From: an uncultured Chlorobiaceae bacterium
Lineage (GTDB): Bacteria > Bacteroidota > Chlorobiia > Chlorobiales > Chlorobiaceae
Length of the DNA: 15,447 nucleotides
Direction of reading: 5' to 3'
NCBI GenBank assembly: GCA_903874585.1
Contig: CAIQSY010000109.1
Location: forward strand, 1 to 15,447
This document shows positions 13,789-15,447 of the stretch, one piece after another. Within the stretch, counting starts at the first letter, position 1, and each line of letters opens with the position of its first letter. The notes beneath the pieces were generated by a model, which saw nothing but the letters and a program-made list of their open reading frames with translations, made no database searches and had not been told where the DNA came from. Both the position numbers and the translations under genes were made by a program.

Positions 13789-14083
13789 ACTTCGAATTTT
13801 TGCCTGAAGCAGATGAAGAGTTTCGGGAGGCTTCTCGCTACTATGAAAATGAAGCTCCCGGAGTAGGTCTATTATTCATTGCAGAAGTGCATAGGGTACA
13901 ATGGTAATTTCCCATCCCCTTGCTGCCCCAAAAATAAGAGGCACTATCCGAAGCAAAGGACTCCTTCATTTTCCTTATAGCTTGTTCTATTCCATTGAAT
14001 CAGATTTAATTTTGATAGTCGCTGTAGCCCATCAAAAAAGGCGCCCAACATATTGGCTAAGCAGATTAAAGAGTATGGGCTAA
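13785..14083 (+). pseudogene. ParE/RelE-family toxin, frameshifted
   Basis: Two overlapping frames together make one toxin of about 99 residues. Frame one, from ATG 13785, gives MNFEFLPEADEEFREASRYY and on to FIAEVHRVQW, then stops at 13905. Frame two resumes from 13901 as MVISHPLAAPKIRG and continues through the family's LLHFPYSLFYSI, LILIVAVAHQKRRPTYWLSR to TAA 14083. A loss of one base near 13899-13901 explains the break, and there is no homopolymer there to suggest a simple slippage or read error. The second part contains the conserved Arg/Tyr/His-bearing C-terminal half. The short first product lacks these residues, so the toxin should be inactive unless the frame is restored. Other possibilities are a sequencing error or recoding. 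Confidence 0.85.
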
Positions 14084-14144
14084 ACAATCCACATGGACGA
14101 TCAAACCAGGATACCAGCATTTTTTTTAAAGAGGCACTTTTACA

Positions 14145-14260
14145 CTTATCGCCATCTTTGCCCTTTTGTGGTCGTTGCCAGCCGCAACTGATGGGCTGCA
14201 TAGATTTTTCAAGGCATCCTGCATGAAGCCATTTTTTATCGTTATATTAGAAGACTTGTT
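14145..14260 (+). repeat. Direct repeat B (about 116 bp), upstream of pnp
   Basis: Second copy of the 13305-13421 repeat, same orientation. Its frame reads LIAIFALLWSLPAATDG then LHRFFKASC, with TGG where copy A has TGA. It has lost the start: the frame opens after a TAA at 14127-14129. It forms the right bracket of the toxin-antitoxin cassette and ends 56 bp before pnp. Between the toxin and this repeat (14084-14144) I see only an A/T-rich stretch with eight or more Ts near 14120 and no proper stem before it. Confidence 0.9.
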
Positions 14261-14316
14261 TTATTGCTTGACAAACGCCGGGCAACATTTTTCTCACATT
14301 TTACAACACGATTTCC

Positions 14317-15447
14317 ATGATTGTTAACAAAGCTATTGATCTTGGTCAGGGCAAGATAATCTCGATTGAGACCGGCAAAATGGCAAAACAGGCTGATGGT
14401 TCAGCAGTGGTTCGCATGGGCGACACCATGGTGCTGGCAACGGTTGTGTCAAGCAAAAAAACTCCGCCACCAAATCAGGACTTTTTCCCGCTTCAGGTTG
14501 AGTACCGAGAAAAATATTCGGCTGCCGGCAAGTTCCCCGGTGGCTTTTTCAAGCGCGAAAGTCGCCCCTCCGAAAAAGAGATTCTCTCTGCCCGACTGAT
14601 TGACCGCGCTCTTCGTCCGCTTTTCCCCGATGGCTACCTCTATGAAACGCAGATCATCGTTACCGTCATCTCTTCCGATCAGGTGAATGATGCCGATGTG
14701 CTTGGTGGTTTGGCTGCTTCAGCCGCCATTATGGTCTCCGATATTCCGTTCCATAATGCCATGTCGGAGGTGCGAGTTGGCAGAATCAACGGTCTTTATA
14801 TTATCAATCCTGATGTGAATGAACTGAAGGAGAGTGATATTGATATCTGCATTGGTGGCACGAACGACACCGTTTGCATGCTTGAAGGCGAAATGAAGGA
14901 GATTTCAGAGGCTGAAATGCTTGAAGCTATCAAGTTTGGTCACGTGGCTATTCGCAAGCTTTGCGCTCTGCAAAATGAGCTGGCGGCTGAAGTGGCAAAA
15001 ACACAGCGCGCGTTTACGCCGCTTGTTATTGCTGAAGAGCTGACAGAGGTTGTTCGCAATCTCGGCGAAGCTCGCCTGAAAGAGCTTGCCTATACGCCAC
15101 TTGCTAAAGAGGAGCGTGCCGACCAGACCGCGCATATCTACCGCGAGGTTATTGCTGCGACGGTTGAGCACTTCAAGGCAATCTTCAGCAGCGAAGAGAT
15201 TGCCGCCGATCCGTTGAAGGCGCTTTGCGTGAACCAGCACATGATTACCGAACAGATCCATTCGATTGAGAAAAAAGTGATGCGCCACATGATTCTCGAC
15301 GATGCGAAACGTCTTGATGGCAGAGCGCTCGATCAGGTGCGCCCAATCTCCATTGAACTTGGTCTTATTCCTCGAGCACATGGTTCGGCACTCTTCACCA
15401 GAGGCGAAACGCAGGCGCTCGTTACCATTACGCTTGGTACGCAGAAA
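14317..15447 (+). CDS. pnp: Polyribonucleotide nucleotidyltransferase (3' end outside window)
   Basis: Phosphorolytic 3'-to-5' exoribonuclease of RNA turnover; a trimer, often in a degradosome. 377 codons are visible and the frame is open at the edge. The first RNase PH domain starts at MIVNKAIDLGQGKIISIETG; FPLQVEYREKYSAAGKFPGG, FFKRESRPSEKEILSARLID and RALRPLFPDGY are hallmarks. The alpha-helical linker domain covers about residues 235-315. The second, catalytic RNase PH domain begins at DDAKRLDGRALDQVRPIS, with LIPRAHGSALFTRGETQAL visible just before the edge. The KH and S1 domains lie outside. ATG 14317 has no Shine-Dalgarno. The common upstream partner rpsO is not here; the accessory island is instead. 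Confidence 0.97.
   Translation, partial: MIVNKAIDLGQGKIISIETGKMAKQADGSAVVRMGDTMVLATVVSSKKTPPPNQDFFPLQVEYREKYSAAGKFPGGFFKRESRPSEKEILSARLIDRALRPLFPDGYLYETQIIVTVISSDQVNDADVLGGLAASAAIMVSDIPFHNAMSEVRVGRINGLYIINPDVNELKESDIDICIGGTNDTVCMLEGEMKEISEAEMLEAIKFGHVAIRKLCALQNELAAEVAKTQRAFTPLVIAEELTEVVRNLGEARLKELAYTPLAKEERADQTAHIYREVIAATVEHFKAIFSSEEIAADPLKALCVNQHMITEQIHSIEKKVMRHMILDDAKRLDGRALDQVRPISIELGLIPRAHGSALFTRGETQALVTITLGTQK

Noticed and set aside
13944..14201. 85-residue minus-strand ORF across the toxin and repeat B
   Set aside because: It is antisense to the recognisable toxin C-terminus and runs into the repeat; its protein has no family resemblance.
14268..14297. TTGACA before pnp as a sigma70 promoter
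   Set aside because: The -35 hexamer is perfect, but at 16-18 bp spacing there is only TTTCTC/TTCTCA/TCTCAC, none of which resembles a -10 element. Not enough to call.
12132..14316. Complete insertion sequence or prophage fragment as the source of the island
   Set aside because: No transposase, integrase or phage-like protein and no terminal inverted repeats are visible. Only direct repeats and small stem-loops are present.
1..15447. CRISPR array, tRNA or rRNA genes
   Set aside because: No regularly spaced short repeats were seen, and no tRNA or rRNA sequence was recognised on either strand.

Overview
The window looks like a chromosomal segment of a green sulfur bacterium (Chlorobiaceae, Chlorobium-like) of intermediate GC content. 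This assignment rests on the overall feel of the protein sequences and gene set and is an inference that no search has confirmed. Most of the window (1-12131 and 14317-15447) is ordinary core metabolism. One stretch of about 2.2 kb (12132-14316) is an accessory island.

Core, left to right. A minus-strand group reads inward from 2193: a metallophosphoesterase, purN (purine synthesis) and queE (7-deazaguanine/queuosine synthesis, running off the left edge). The purN stop and queE start overlap by 4 bp. The plus strand then carries glgP (glycogen breakdown) and, after a strong hairpin, pyrD (pyrimidine synthesis). A minus-strand DUF4407 membrane/coiled-coil protein meets pyrD tail to tail. Next come ispF (isoprenoid synthesis, plus) and an FtsX/MacB-type ABC permease (minus), again tail to tail. 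Both convergent pairs share a TTAA in which the two stop codons overlap. The permease is divergent from a phosphofructokinase whose active-site residues are of the pyrophosphate-dependent type. The kinase ends in a clear intrinsic terminator only about 20 nt before ilvE, which is followed by holB (DNA polymerase III delta prime). On the right, pnp (polynucleotide phosphorylase) runs off the window.

Accessory island, 12132-14316, between holB and pnp. It holds: (a) a spacer with what may be gene debris; (b) a 313-residue protein with a C-terminal nucleoside 2-deoxyribosyltransferase-like domain and an N-terminal region I do not recognise, with foreign-looking arginine codon use and small GTTAG/CTAA stem-loops on both sides; (c) two direct repeats of about 117 bp, 840 bp apart, about 85% identical, carrying what looks like the start of a decayed secreted-protein gene; (d) between them, a 36-codon hicB-like remnant, an intact Unstab_antitox-family antitoxin and a ParE/RelE-type toxin broken by a frameshift. 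The three ORFs are linked by ATGA overlaps.

The island is the most interesting part. It combines a possible nucleotide-acting defence protein with a decayed toxin-antitoxin cassette bracketed by direct repeats. I saw no tRNA, rRNA, CRISPR array or complete insertion sequence.
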